Origin: Ancylostoma caninum
Lineage: Eukaryota > Nematoda > Chromadorea > Rhabditida > Ancylostomatidae
Direction: 5' to 3'
Assembly: GCA_037903475.1 (NCBI GenBank)
Contig: JBAJFG010000362.1
Location: forward strand, 1,798,001 to 1,862,000
DNA: 64,000 nt
A model generated the notes under the pieces. That model was not told where the DNA came from. It searched no databases and saw nothing but the letters and a program-made list of their open reading frames with translations. Positions 33,724 to 46,100 of the stretch are shown one piece after another (position 1 is the stretch's first letter; each line of letters starts with the position of its first letter). Made by a program: the position numbers and the translations under genes.

Positions 33724-36267
33724 AATCTTTTGCATTTTACCTATGGTTTTTGCTTCTGTACATATGGCCCCCTCCTATCATATGCAATCATAGTAACTAC
33801 TATTTAAAGCAGTAACCTGTATATATTACTAATTATTGCACATTTTTCCGAGAAAGAGTTTTATTCCTAGGGTTTTTTTTTCGAGAAAGACTTTTGTTCC
33901 TAAGGTTTTCAGGAAAATTTACTCGAAACGGGAAATTTTTGAATTATTCTGGGTGACGTCGATTATTTTTAGAAAAAAAAACCATGAAGGGATTCCTTAC
34001 TGTATATTTCACTTGATAAAAAATTGGGTTCTTTGTGGGGTTAAATGCTGTTTGAAAACTTTCGAAGGCGTTTTGAAATTTCTTTTCTGTATTTTTCTTC
34101 AAAATTGTAAACTTTTCCCCGTTGGAAGTACAAGATTGGTCAAATTTTGCATGCATTAGACACAAAATTCAAAAAACAAAATTCAAAAAGTGTGCGAAAC
34201 TTCAGGAATTGACCTTTTTCACTGAAATTACCAAAAACATCCCAACGAGTTGCAATTTTTCTATACTTAGCTTAATTTTGAAAAGCAAAGCTCTGCCTCG
34301 AGGCCAACCATGCACTGAACAAACAAATAAATCAATAAACAAAGAAAATTGCATGATCTGCCAGGCAACTATGTTTACCCATATTTTACCCTTTTCTTTC
34401 GTGAATCTGTCCCAAAATCCATGTTGGCGCACCCATGTCCGCGCTACTTTTTGCTGCGTTTTCACTCTCCGCTGCCATGACATACTTTCACCTAGCGTCA
34501 CCACACCTCCACGGATTTTATCCGTTTGTGTCGATTGCATGCGCGTGCGTTTCTTCGTCGAGCCGCCAGTTACTGACCGCGGGCCATAAAAACGTTGGTC
34601 ACCGGCGTGTCGTCGTTTACGACACCGCGTCACTGATCAGCCGCCGCATGTGACCAGTTGTTCGAGGCGCGGCGCGGGCCTTTACACCTGGATTTGAATT
34701 TCGTCCGCGCCCGGCGATCCATGATGACATGTCTGGCTGATGTGAAGGTGATTGACGGAGGCATGGCATAAGTTTAATAGAGGAACGTGAGGGTGTGTGT
34801 TTGCTCAGGTGCCACTGACGGCATTATTATTACGGGTCCTCGGGTTTTTCGCGCGGAGACCTGTCCCGTTTGTTTTAGGCTGCTTATTTACTTGTTTATT
34901 TATCCATCCAACTACATATTTTCCTCGAAAACAAAAAAATCGCTAAAAACGAGCAACTCCATTAGTAGAACCTGTCCATGAACGTGAATTTCAAGCCTTG
35001 ACTAAGCTAATAAGCCAAAGCCGCCACGTTCCAGGAGCCTCAGATTCACGAGAACGCACTTTTTTTCGCTTTCTCCCCAAAATTTTAGGATGTTACCTTT
35101 TGAAAATTGGAGTTCTTTCAATTTTTTTAACCAACATCCTTCTCTGCTCGCAAATGCCGTTGAAGAAGTTGACTGAAAAGCACACCCTCCACTTATTCGT
35201 ATCTGGGCATATAATTCGTGCTGGAGCGCCTTTAAGATTCCCGCTTCATATCTGATTAGTACTTTACGATGTAACATTGTTTGTCCGAGTTTTTTTCTTT
35301 GTGCAATCTGCTGTTCCCAGAGGTTCCACGAGCGTTTTCCTAGGGTTTATTAAGCATTTCCTTGTCAAACTTTAGATTTTTCAACCGAAGCATTGTCAGA
35401 AAATATATGATCTTAGTAATTTTTTGTCTTGCGCAAATCCTGTTCCGATCCCGCCGTTTTTTGAACGATCTCCTGTAGAATATCCATCAATTTTTGGAAA
35501 TCTGACTGATTTTCCTGGAGCGTGCAAATTCTCCAATAGACTGGCCGATCTCGCTTGTATTCCAAAAGGAAAAATTCCGCTTTTTTTGTCGCATTTCTCA
35601 CAATTCCTCTTATGATTCACGTGGTGTAGCTTCGTCATGTGTATTTTCGCTTGGATAATTTCAGCAGTCACTGTGTAACTCCTAAGATCATCCACTGAAA
35701 GTTATTTCTTGCTCTGCATACATTCTATGTATTTATTTTCGTTCAATATCCTCTTTTTTAATACTTGAAAAGAATTTATTTTATGACGTTTTCTTTTCCA
35801 TTTTCATCCGTTTTCTTTCTTTTTCCAACGTGAAGTAATGATACAGCTGAAAATTTGTGCGAGACTATGAAATATGAATGGCATGGGACGAATTCATTTC
35901 TTATTCTTTCGTCTTTCAAAAATTCTTTCCTTCCTCTTCGCTTCAATCCCACTTTAAGCGCGTTAGATCCGATCGGCGTCACCTTATTTGAGGTCAATCA
36001 CGTCGGGCTGGGAATCCCCGTATCACAACTTTTCAACTTGAGATTTTCTCGATTTGTCGACTTTTTTTCCCCGCGGACCGCATTTATACAGCTCTATTTC
36101 CCCTCATTCGTTTCTCTTTTCCACCTTTTTCATTCCGGATTTCTGTGAAATTCCAGAATTTCAACTTTTCGCAGTTGCGCCGATACGTAGTTTTTTTGTC
36201 CATTACGCCGTCCTCTCGATCATTTCTGTTTACATTTCTGGCAGCCATTGCTACTCTGAAAAAAGGG
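33724..36267. other. No confident gene; GC-rich block at 34420-34680
   Basis: The GC-rich block has frames open on both strands (e.g. 34435-34653 starting MSALLFAAFSLSAAMTYFHL) but no splice-linked continuation, and may be an unrecognised promoter or first exon. The rest is AT-rich. Confidence 0.35.
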
Positions 36268-36362
36268 CGATGAAAAAAGCAGATGTTTACATGCTTCAGT
36301 ACTGGTTTTTGTCCGAATATTGCCTGAAATCCGCGATAAATCACATTTTCATGCTATTCACG
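36268..36362. repeat. R5: unique leader of a TTCA array, copy 2
   Basis: AGATGTTTACATGCTTC, ACTGGTTTTTGTCCGAATA and CGCGATAAAT match 22051-22140 in order and spacing, again ending at a TTCA array. Confidence 0.75.
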
Positions 36363-36520
36363 TATTTCATTCATTCATTCATCGCATTCATTCATTCATC
36401 CAATTCAATCATTCATTCATTCAATCATTCATTCATTCATTCATTCACTCATTCATCGCATTCATTCATCCATTCATTAATTCATTCATTTATTCATTCA
36501 TTCATTTATTCATTCATTTT
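36363..36520. repeat. (TTCA)n microsatellite, interrupted
   Basis: TTCA units with CGCA, ATCC and TTTA substitutions. Confidence 0.93.
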
Positions 36521-36598
36521 GACCACAAACTTTACATACAATGAATTTTATCATTGTCGAAACATTTCCTGGAGTAGGCTCGGTTTTTCTCGTTCCTT

Positions 36599-36727
36599 AT
36601 TGGTTGTGCTAGGTGAAGAACCAATGAGAGCGGTAATCGATATCCTTCCACTATTCCTTGTTGTTGTCATCTGCTATTGGTTACCTTCGCAAACTGGCCA
36701 ATCAGCGTGTGCGAGAGACGAGCCAAT
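36599..36727 (+). promoter_or_regulatory. Cluster of five CCAAT boxes
   Basis: ATTGG at 36599 and 36676, and CCAAT at 36621, 36698 and 36723, within 129 bp. Flanks match the NF-Y preference in several (CCAATCAG, CCAATGAG). It lies about 0.9 kb upstream of the ATG at 37638 and may be a distal promoter or enhancer of that gene. No TATA box was identified. Confidence 0.45.
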
Positions 36728-37439
36728 CAGAGTGTTCGTTTCCTATTTCAGTAGCCAAAACTAGCAGAATCTGCTGTCATGCAAAACTCTGAATATCGCG
36801 AAATTCTTGGAGATTTTTAAGACTCCCTTTCATTCATTTCATCCATTTCTACTTTCATCGATTATTTTTCATCTTACCTTTCCTGTTCTGCGGTATTTCC
36901 AGAATTCCCTTCATAGGAGTACTAGAAGATACCAGGGGACTTAATTTGTCCAGCCACAATATGTATCAGTGTCACCTTTGCTCTTTCCTCCACCGGATTC
37001 CTAATAAGGCTTCCTTGCGCGTCTGCGGAATACCGTTACGTTACTAATTTTATGCGCCGCGCTTGTTATTTATGCATACGGCTGCCCCGGTAGTTGCCCT
37101 TTACTTGCAAGTCAACTTTATTTTTAGTATAAACACTTGGTCCTTCCCTTTTTTCGGTTATTTTTTTCAATTTGTTTTTTCCTTCGGCAAGTGTGAGAGT
37201 TTTTCTTACACAAAGGGCAGATAAAGTCTGGCTCCGCCCTTTTTCAAGCAGTTCTTTCTCGAAAGATTCTCGTATCCAGCGAACATTGCTTCTGTGTAAA
37301 CAATAAGCCCCGCCCACTTCCCATTCAGATTCCGAGATTTTTTTCTCGAGCATATGATTGTTTAATTAGCCGTGTCAAACAGCGTTCGAGAATATAACAG
37401 TGCCATTTGCTGTCGTATTGATTTATTGATTTTTCTTCC

Positions 37440-37637
37440 AGTCGCTCGACTTGTTCCGTCCAGTGGTGTGTGTTGTGTGTCTGTCGGAAGTGGACACGAT
37501 GCTCTGCTGTTAGTGTTGGCGCCGTCATTCTACCGAGTCTCCTTCTGGATACAACAGCCCTTTGATGCGCCTCTGCACTGCCCAGTCAGCCAGCCCCAAG
37601 TGACTCCTAACGTTAGCCACGAATACTTCGCGAAAGC
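37440..37637 (+). promoter_or_regulatory. Probable core promoter / 5' UTR of the spectrin-like gene
   Basis: A GC-richer block directly upstream of the start codon, containing CCGTCCAGTG, TGTGTGTTGTGTGTCTGTC and TTGGCGCCGTC. It is open to the ATG without an intervening 3' splice site near the start, so at least its distal part is probably 5' UTR. Confidence 0.4.
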
Positions 37638-37730
37638 ATGTCGTCGTCTGCCACGGACCTCGTCCACAACAACGAGAGAACACCGACGGAGCTCGACGTC
37701 CTGAGCACGAAATATCTGGAGGACGAAATG
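37638..37730 (+). CDS. Spectrin-repeat-like protein, exon 1 (start)
   Basis: Start of a large + strand gene continuing past the right edge. Exon 1 encodes 31 residues (MSSSATDLVHNNERTPTELD, then VLSTKYLEDEM), then 5' site GTGAGC at 37731 in phase 0. Together, exons 1, 2, 3, 4 and 5 give 162 residues. After a short polar start, the product is a series of amphipathic helices with leucines in heptad-like spacing. Exon 5 contains GWIHSQEKRLLELEQRLKEG, like helix A of a spectrin repeat (invariant Trp followed by an acidic/Leu pattern). Candidates include RhoGEF proteins with spectrin repeats (Trio/Dbs type), KASH/nesprin-type or spectraplakin-type proteins; I cannot choose between them. The ATG is the first in frame. 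Introns 1 and 2 are about 7.5 and 14.9 kb. Confidence 0.7.
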
Positions 37731-38684
37731 GTGAGCGGCGCCGGTGATACGGTTTTAGTGGATTTCATCGTTTTACCAGTTTTCTGGCGTTTTTCCACTT
37801 TACTTCCACGGAATCAGTGAGGCGCACGAGCTCCGGATCGACGCGTCATCTGATTCTGATCAGGCGTGACGATGCGCCGACGTTGCGTAGTATAGTTGTG
37901 TATTCATGCTACAGTGCTCCCTATTAAAGGATACCTTTCTCAAATATTAGTTCATTTATTCGTTTATTTATTGATTATTCTGATCTGATTATTTATTAAG
38001 GCACATGAGGTCCAACGTAACAGCATCAAGACTAAGCGAAATTTTTAGTGTATTGTAGTAGTGTAAGTGGTAAAAATCAAATTTTATAGTATAAAAATAT
38101 ACGTACTGCTGAGGTGTAAACTTTAAAAATCGCGGTTATTCCACGAATTGCGTGTAAGTGCAGAACCTGCGGTTTACTCGACGGGTAATCTTGCTGTTTT
38201 CATGTTGGACACCAGCCAAGTTTAATTATGTAGTAGCCCGGCAATTTTTTCGCTATGTATTATTATTTTTATCATATTATATTTCATACATATTTATATA
38301 TTTACATACATTTATCATATTTTCATATTTTTTATTTGCGTCTCAAGACCCCAGGAGAATTGCCGTATTCTGAACTGAAAATCTGACTTATTCCCCTTCT
38401 GAAGCGTAGGAACACCCCGTCAGTATTTGATGAATCATTTTATAGGTTAAATAACCATGACATCTAGAATTTGGAGTAAAGCCACGCCCACCAAACCGGG
38501 GACGTAGGACTGTATAGGCATCGTGCAGTATAATTCAAACAAACGATACCATGTCAGCAAAAACGTCGTCTTCTTCTCTTTTCACTTTCATAAACTCCTT
38601 AAATTCTTGTGGATCGCACATGAGAAAAGTTGGCGAGAGCCATAGCTCGGGAGCTCGTAACCCGGCAAGGTAAAGACCCAGGCA

Positions 38685-38870
38685 CCGGATGCATAATTGA
38701 GATTACCCATGTTACATGTGTTAACGTACACAAATTTACTTTTTATGGGGCACCCATCAACATTCTCACCTATGCATGACGTTCTCTATAGCTAGCTGCT
38801 ACCCATGGGTTAGCTTTCCCAAGGGTATGAGATTACCCATTCTTCTAATGATGTTTCCGGGCAAGAACTG
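38685..38870. repeat. R1 family copy
   Basis: Starts ACCGGATGCATAATTGAGAT and includes TTACCCATGTT, TTAACGTACACAAATTTAC, GCTAGCTGCTACCCATGGG and GAGATTACCC. This copy links the 3100-type and 20480-type members of the family. Confidence 0.65.
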
Positions 38871-41800
38871 CATCTTGCAAAATCAATTATTTTTGAGATT
38901 TCTCACTTTTGTCGGGTATCGAATACGGCAGTGCTGAGCATGTGGCAATTCCTTTGATGTACTTTCATTTGATGTTTTACTTAGTTTACTGCGGAATTGT
39001 ATGTAAAATTCTATGAAATTTCCTTGTCAAGATAAAATTCCAAACCCTTTCCAACCAAAACTGCAGATATATAAATCTCAGCAGCGTTCCGCAGCGTCTT
39101 TTTTGATCCATGATTTATGGTCCAGCGAAGATTAGCACAACGCAGTGGAACGGAAGGATACATTTTTCGCGCGCAATTTTTTTTTTGATCGAAACCAGCG
39201 TGGATATCGCGCGCTGTGTTGGATTTGTTTTTTTTCTATTTTTTATCCTTTAATTTCTTCCTGGGAGAGATTTTCAGTGGTCTGTCCTCTGCCCCATTTT
39301 TAAATCCTCTTTCATTGGAATTTTTAGCTCACCATATAGTACAATATTTTTATTGTGAAAATCCTAAAAATCGACCAAAACTAACTTCACTGCCCTTATG
39401 GTGAGTGCCTCTGTTTGTAATGGTCGAACAGAAAATTTAAATATCTTCTCTCGTTCACTGGCTGAGGTCATCTCTCGTACTCTCTCATTCTTCTCGGCTC
39501 CACCTGTCAATTTTTCCATATTTTCCTTATTTTTCCACGAGAACATCCAGAATTCCTTGCATTAAATGCGCTGCCATTGCCCTTTAGTTGTCAACAGCTG
39601 CATTTGAAAAGCTTATCAAACACTTGCGGAGTTGTTTAACTTGTGAGTTTGGCTGTCCACTCATTGACTAGTGCAGTGGGGTTTGCAAGGATATGGAGGG
39701 ACCATTTACTTTTTCTGGGAGAATTCTCATGGATTCTGTGGAGAAAGTGGGCGTGGGGGCCTAAATTTCATTTTTTTCAAGCCGCTTCCTCTCCAAAAAA
39801 AGAGACCAACTCCTTCCAGATATTCTTATTTTCCCTAGAAGAAGAAATAAAATGGCGTTTATTCGGCCCGGAAGTAGTGCACGGACCAGGGTGGTGCGGC
39901 CCCAGTCCGTGCGTGCGTCCGACATACATGGCGCAGGGATCATTCATGGGCGGTTTTTTTTTGTGAATAGTAGTGATCACGACGAGCACAAGAACTTTAC
40001 CTAACGTTATCACCAGTGACCACAAGAACACCGAAAATTGCGAGTGTCAGGCCTGCGTGCGTGCGTGCGTTCCTATTCTTCTATCTCTAACCAAATGCGT
40101 CCCAAAGCTAACTTACTACTATAAATTAGTCCTAAATCCGTCCCACCCAGCCACAATCCGTCGCCACCGTCCGACCGACCGTCCGGCCAGGTCAGCCAGG
40201 ATCCGGCTGTCATTGATGTCATCGCGTTGATTTCAAGCTGCGATGTGTTTGCCTGCTCATGAACGAGGCGCGACGCCCGGCGCCTTGGCGTACGTCCCCG
40301 TCCACACACACAGAGAGGGAATTTGTTTAGTTTGCGTTCGTTTTCGTATAGATAGCTGTCAGTTCTTCGGCACTTTCTCGCTGAATCGCTGCGTTGGATG
40401 AGATTTTTCAATCCATTGCGCAGTTGCAGTCTCACTGTCCTGGATATGTTACTTTTTCTAGGTGAATGAGCGGTATAAAGGTGAAGCGAGGTGTTCACTG
40501 GCGTTTCGGTGGCTTTCTCTGCTTCTTCTCATATCAGTTTTTAGGGTAAACAGCGTTTAATTTGCCACTTCGGTCGAAAGTTTTAAGAAATTCAAATTAG
40601 ACTAGTATTTTTATAAAGCCTCTTTTATTTTGTTTTGTTTTATACGTATGTCACTTAATTTCTTGAGTAATTATTTCATATCTGACGTGCTATCTTGAGC
40701 AAAGCCTGACTCTATTAATCTCGTTTGATGTTTCCAATTTTAATTATAATTTTAGGTTATGGTTCACAAATTGGAAAAAAATTGACCCAGGTTATTATTT
40801 ATTATTCAATTTGATAGCCATAATAAACCTCCCGTCTTGAATTTCGAGAATTTCTTTAAAGAAATCCACAACAGCATGTACTTTTTCAAAAAGAATAACA
40901 AAAACGATTTTTATCTTCTTCATTCTTCCCTGTTCCAATCATCGGATCATCCATCACTGGTAGCTCCTCTGAACTGTGCGGTTATCATGGCTAGATCTTT
41001 GAATCTCTCGATTGCTCTGCTCAAAATCTTCCATATATACTATTTTTTTCACTATTCGTCCATCGGTCCGAGTGGCACCTTCAAGCCACGACGCTTTTTT
41101 CACACATATTCCTCTAGTTTTGCGGGGTTTTGGCGGAAAATCCTTATTATCCGTAGTTAAGATGAATTTTTTCTGACATTTTCAATTTTGCTCGAATTGC
41201 CGTTAAGTTTCATGAATCCGTTTTCTTATTCACATTTCTTCCTGTTTCCCAGTGAAACGTGAATATCTTCCTTATTCTTTCTCTTTTTTCCCAAATTTTC
41301 TAGTGATTCTTCTGAAAAGAATAAGATTAAATAAATTTGTGAATATAACCCATTTAGAAATTCTGATGACGTACATTAGGCAAGAAATACAGGCCAAAAA
41401 AATCTGGATAGAACGTGGAGCACTCCGGTTCTTCAGAGAGATTTTTTTTGCAAAAAGCCAAACCCAATCACGTCACAGGTGAAACCATAAAGGGCACTAT
41501 TCTTAGGTGAAGATCGCAGCACGATACACTTTTGGGTAATCTGCTTAGGGTAAACTAAGGCGCGGCACAGACACGTTTTTACTCGAATAAAACCGGATAC
41601 GCGCGCATGGTGACAGTACAAATCTTTGTTTGGTCAAAGTCACGGTATTACGGTATTCGAGGTGCAGCTGCCTTTAAATATGGGCTTGTTGGGGTAAAAA
41701 CATATCTGCTAGGGCACATCTGCTGTGGTCAGGCGAGTTGGACAGGCCGTTTTTGTCCATAGGGCAGAAATTTGCCTTGGGGCGCTTTTCTGTAGTCTGT

Positions 41801-42959
41801 TACCCTGACAACTCTTCAGAAATCCTCTGTTCGCCTTGTTTTTGCCACAAGTTTATTATTTTTTCTTACCGTTTCCCGGACAACCGAAGCCACGCCCACC
41901 GGTGGCGCGGTTGGGAGCCGTGAACGCACGTCAACTCTGATGAACGTTGCATTTCTGATGTCGGGTGCGATTCGAAATTTGTTTCGCGCCAAACGACTGC
42001 CCGGTCGCGGCCCATAAATTCACTACCTTCGCTGTTTGGCGGCTGCTCGACAATATATCATTTTGTCCCTTAGTCTGTTGCGTAACCTTGAAAACGTACA
42101 CGTTGAAAATGTGCATGCCCTTATGGAATGTGTTTTTTTTTTTGTGACATGCATCGCAGTGGGGGGATTCACCGGGGGATTTGGCACTTTGAGACGTTCC
42201 AAGGTCTGCATTCAGGGTTTGAGAAATTGATGGTGACCGCTTTTTTAGGGGGTGGGGGAGGCTTGTGGCTGGGTTAGCGTTGAGAATACCGCCCAATTAC
42301 AGGTACATGGCCCACAAAGTCTGTCGATCATGGTGAGACCCGAGCTGTCCTTACTTTAGGCTGCTAAAGTTACGACCACGAGAATTTTAATGGTATTTGT
42401 GGCCTCCATGCCTTTTTTGGATAATTTCTCAAGTACATAAGTCGTACTTACTTTTGTTTGAGGAAAGTATGGAATGTTTAAATGCGATATTGCAGGAATT
42501 TTTCACATTTTCGTCACTAATTACCTTTGTTGAGAATAGTACAATATTACCTTAAAAGACATTTATTTTTTGCCAGAATACTTATTAGCCCAGCCGCTAT
42601 AAAGGGTGAAAGAGCTTTTTCATTTTGGTTGAAATATGACAATGTTATGACAGGTTTATTCCTCCTGATTTGCTTCACAAAATCGCCCTTCTTTCCCAAA
42701 AGGTTAATTTTCCACGTCGCTTTCCTTATTGGTCTTTTCAAATTTTTGCCAATCCTGAGCTGAACGATTCTTGAGATCTTTGCATTCGCTAGCTCTTTGT
42801 AATTTCCCTGGATGTAAGCCGGAAATTTTTTTTTGAAAAACCATCGGTTACTTCCACGAACCCGAGTTGATACTTGTGGAGTTGCTTGTACTCATATTCT
42901 AGCCATGTGATGGGGTATTTTTCAAGGGAAAAAATCCAATCTTGCCTACGGCCTGGATG

Positions 42960-43340
42960 GAATTAGAGTGATGGGGAATCTCATACCCGTGGCTATGATC
43001 GCATGGGCAATATCACTCACGGTTAAACATCTTGCTGAGTACCGAGTAAAGGGTGAGTTTGGGGCTTCAACCCGAGTTACCTAAGGTAGCTGTACTTCCG
43101 GGTATAGTTCAAGCCCCGAAAATCGGTTAGTGTAAAATCTCAGGATCTCTGGATTGATACATCTTCACCTCATTGTCTTTCTATGCATTAATCTTCACAT
43201 TTACCTGGGTTAAAGTGAGTTTTTGCCTACCCTTCAATCTTTGTAGTTTGCAGCACCCTACTCATTTGGGTAAGTTAATAGGCTCACCATAGATTACCTC
43301 ACTGATGCATCCTAGGATCTGGGAATGCTTTGCAAGGTCA
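42960..43340. repeat. R1 family, degenerate copies
   Basis: Repeated GGGTAA/TTACC motifs with AACATCTTGC, GAGTTACCTAAGGTAG, TTTACCTGGGTTAAAG and TAGATTACCTCACTGATGCA, ending at a TGATGCATCC terminus like the other copies. Confidence 0.45.
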
Positions 43341-44510
43341 CCCTAAGCAACATTATAACATGGTACTCAAATCTTTGGTAGATATTTTACATGAATATTC
43401 ATTCTAATATTCGAATTTTGCAATTTTTATTACTTCATTTCGTAATTTTTAATGACAGGGCTCCTGACCCTTTGAAAACATCGAGTATTTGTTTGGCGAC
43501 CACACAGTAGAATTCGAACGAGTAATTTAAGGCGAAGACTCGAATAATTCGAAATTTCCACCGCGCGAATATTCGAGATACTTGGAAGTTCCTACCATCC
43601 GAGCATATGAAGAAGGTTGGAGATCAGTGAAAGGACCACCAGCAACTTTACAGTGAAGCGACACTGACCACGCCGCCCCTGTAAATTCCAAATACTGCAG
43701 GCGAAACGGGAAATTTTGAACAAAAAAAACCAAATATTGCTTTAGTACTTTTTCCTTTATTTTTGCCGGTAGTGTCCAGAACCCTCCCAGATCCTACAGT
43801 TTGCCTCATGCACTGCGGATGTTGTGGTGTGTTATGAGGGTGTTTGTTCGAGACCCGCGGCACAGGAAACGCCTTTGTGCTACCGGTGCTACGAGCGAGC
43901 GCGCGGTCCATCCGCCAGCGCGTTGATCTCACGCCACGCCACCAGAGCAAACGCTGGCCACTGTTGTTGTTTGAAGTTCGTATTCTTCTCGGGTGTTCAC
44001 ATATGAAAACGATCTGAGCTACAGAGTCAGGTGTTTTGTTAATTGTGTACTAGCACAAAGCCGCGAATTTCGCTAGAGAAGCACGTGTTTCTGTGGAAAA
44101 AGCCGGGATATCAACTGCTTTTTAGACACGCTAGCGATGATCACGCCATAATGATCCGCAGCCGGAATGTTTTCTTGTTGTGGATAACCTCACCAGGACC
44201 CCTCATGAAAATGTATGACATCCGTGGCGCGCTAGATTAATATGCATCGCGGTTTCGTTCCAGCTCTCACTAGGGAGTAGTTTCCCGAACATAGAACATT
44301 CCGCCTTCTCCCAACTGCATTCTTGCCGGTCCTAAGCGAAATTTATTGGATTTTTCTTGGATAATCGTAGTCGATAGTTTTTTTAGTCCTTATAGGTGTT
44401 CAACACCTTTTCTCTCGTCTTCAACACAAACATTTTCACCCAAAATTTTCACCTATTTCTGTCCCTCTTGCTTATTATAAAAAAATTCACTGTATAGGTA
44501 ACGTCTTGAG

Positions 44511-44804
44511 ATGCAACTATTGTTATTGAATACTCACCTTTTTCACAATTCTCTTTTATTTCTGGCCTTTTTGCTTGCTTTGAGGTTATTTGCTGCCTAT
44601 TATCTAATTCATCTTATTCTTTTTCTGCTTTTACCTGCCGTATTGTTTATTTCTTTTGTTTCTCATTTAACTACAGATTTTACTCACGAAAAATCAGCTA
44701 GTAAACGCGGTAGTATTGCAAGACAATTGGCTTTATATTGGTCATACTTATTAATTTATTCATCCATGATTTGGACATCAATGGTGGTCCAATATAGAGA
44801 ATAA
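44511..44804 (+). CDS. Candidate small membrane protein, 97 aa, inside intron 1
   Basis: ATG 44511 to TAA 44804. The first 55 residues are very hydrophobic (e.g. LLFLAFLLALRLFAAYYLIH, then LILFLLLPAVLFISFVS), compatible with two closely spaced membrane helices. A polar loop follows (TTDFTHEKSASKRGSIARQL), then a third hydrophobic segment ALYWSYLLIYSSMIWTSMVV and a short tail QYRE. An AATAAA-type signal overlaps the stop. Codon third positions are A/T-rich, unlike the GC-richer exons nearby. Either a nested gene or a T-rich chance frame; the polar loop and ordered C-terminus argue mildly for coding. Family not recognised. Confidence 0.35.
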   Translation: MQLLLLNTHLFHNSLLFLAFLLALRLFAAYYLIHLILFLLLPAVLFISFVSHLTTDFTHEKSASKRGSIARQLALYWSYLLIYSSMIWTSMVVQYRE

Positions 44805-45256
44805 TAAAACTCATGCATTTCCTAACAATTTTGGTCGAAAATTTCTTAATTCTGCTCTGTTTCTCAACTTTTCTTCAAATTTATTTATGTTTATCAATTT
44901 TTCTTCCTTTGATTCAGTTCCCTTTGCTTTTTTTCCACGAGATTTCTAGATTTTCACATGCAGCTAGATTTTTTACTGTTTTTTTCGGAAACGCTCGGTT
45001 TTTCGTGCCTCCTTTTCCAAGTGCAAGCAATTTTTTGTTTCAAATCGCTTACAAATGCAGTGTCGGATTTTTCATGTCTCAAAAATAAATTGACATTTGC
45101 AAAATTTGCAGACTGATGGCAGGTTTCGAGATGTCCACATTGCTCAATATTTCTCAAAAATTAGTTAGGATCTGCTTTAGATCGTTTTCCTGATTTTCTT
45201 TTAGTGCAGAATTCTGCATTTAGATCAAAATATCGTCTTAATTAGTCTGTTTTCAG

Positions 45257-45349
45257 AGCGATAAGATAACTGAGGTGGATCTGTTTCTGGAGAACTGCTC
45301 ATCGCTCTACAATCTCATCCTTGACGCATTGCATGATCTGTCATCAAAA
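45257..45349 (+). CDS. Spectrin-repeat-like protein, exon 2
   Basis: Preceded by TGTTTTCAG and followed by GTGGGT. Phase 0 at both ends, 93 bp. Encodes SDKITEVDLFLENCSSLYNL then ILDALHDLSSK, an amphipathic helix rich in Leu/Asp. Exactly the same length as coding exons 1 and 3. Confidence 0.7.
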
Positions 45350-45423
45350 GTGGGTTATTTCACTTTTTTCTACGTTGATGGTGCTGATAAATGATCATGA
45401 GTGACCGCGATGGATGCCTACAG

Positions 45424-45522
45424 CTGTGGAAGGCGAAGGGCATCCAGAAGTTTGTGGATTCCCGTGCAGGAGAGGAGCAGGCCGATATGAATGAAATGAT
45501 CCTGATCGAAATAGCGAATTGA
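45424..45522 (+). CDS. Possible alternative terminal exon of the spectrin-like gene
   Basis: After a 74 bp intron (45350-45423, ending CCTACAG) the phase-0 reading continues LWKAKGIQKFVDSRAGEEQA then DMNEMILIEIAN and TGA. Together with exons 1 and 2 this gives a 94-residue isoform. The peptide looks coding and the intron has a normal nematode length. The alternative use of exon 3, 15 kb downstream, keeps the long protein open. The same frame also starts with its own ATG 30 bp upstream (MSDRDGCLQ), so a tiny independent frame is another reading. No AATAAA was seen close downstream. Confidence 0.4.
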   Translation: MWKAKGIQKFVDSRAGEEQADMNEMILIEIAN

Positions 45523-45973
45523 GTCGCTCTTTCTCGGCAGTCCTAGTACCGCACGACCCCTCATTTCTGGATTTTACCTAATTAATTGGTGTATGTTCTG
45601 GAACTGCATTGCTTTATCATGTTATGGTGATCAGGGTAAACTCCCCCACGCTTTTGTTTTTCCAAGGCGTGATGTTATTCAACTAGTTCCCTTGATTCCT
45701 ATGTGTTTTCCGCGTTCACTTATTCATGATTCCGGATCTGATCCAGATTTATATTCTATTTTTCTCTAATATTTTCCACTCTACTGTGTCTTCAGCTCCA
45801 TCTGAGCTGCAGATTTTTGGCTCCTAAGTCACAGGCCCCATTTTTTATTTCCATCCGCCCTACGATTCTAGTAGAAATATTACCCAGTCGATTTATTGAT
45901 CGCTCGTCTAGAGCTCACATCATCATCATCCTTTATTTTGTACTTCTTCCCAGTCAAACCGAATTAGGGATGT

Positions 45974-46100
45974 GGAGCATTGTACCTGCAAAGGTGAACT
46001 TTGTGATAACTTTGTGATTGGTCATCACCTTCATCCGACCAATCATGGAGCTCGCATTCCGTTCGCACCACCCTTTCTCCACCCTTTCTAAGTACCGCTA
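45974..46100. mobile_element. R4 family MITE, partial copy
   Basis: The left end GGAGCATTGTACCTGCAAAG and core CCAATCATGGAGCTCG match the R4 family. The right terminus is degraded. Confidence 0.5.

Larger units (their letters stand above)
37731..45256 (+). other. Intron 1 of the spectrin-like gene
   Basis: Holds an R1 copy (38685-38870), GC-rich blocks at 40130-40320 and 43840-43980, R1-like sequence at 42960-43340, and a candidate small membrane-protein frame at 44511-44804. Open frames of 107-141 codons at 39643, 40073 (minus) and 40837 lack ATG context or splice support and are not called. Confidence 0.5.

Noticed and set aside
34122..34633. Overlapping 155-codon (+) and 143-codon (-) frames
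   Set aside because: Both strands open together in a GC-richer block; neither peptide has domain-like organisation.
37325..37528. 67-codon minus frame starting MTAPTLTAEH
   Set aside because: It is antisense to the probable 5' UTR/promoter of the spectrin-like gene, and its second half is AT-rich without coding character.
40073..40498. 141-codon minus frame
   Set aside because: GTG start, low-complexity CCGTCCGACC composition, and no splice or motif support.
43848..43866. tRNA-like B box (GTTCGAGACCC) as a second tRNA or tRNA-derived SINE
   Set aside because: No acceptor, D-arm or anticodon stem can be paired around it; it is also close to an expected chance match in a GC-rich block.
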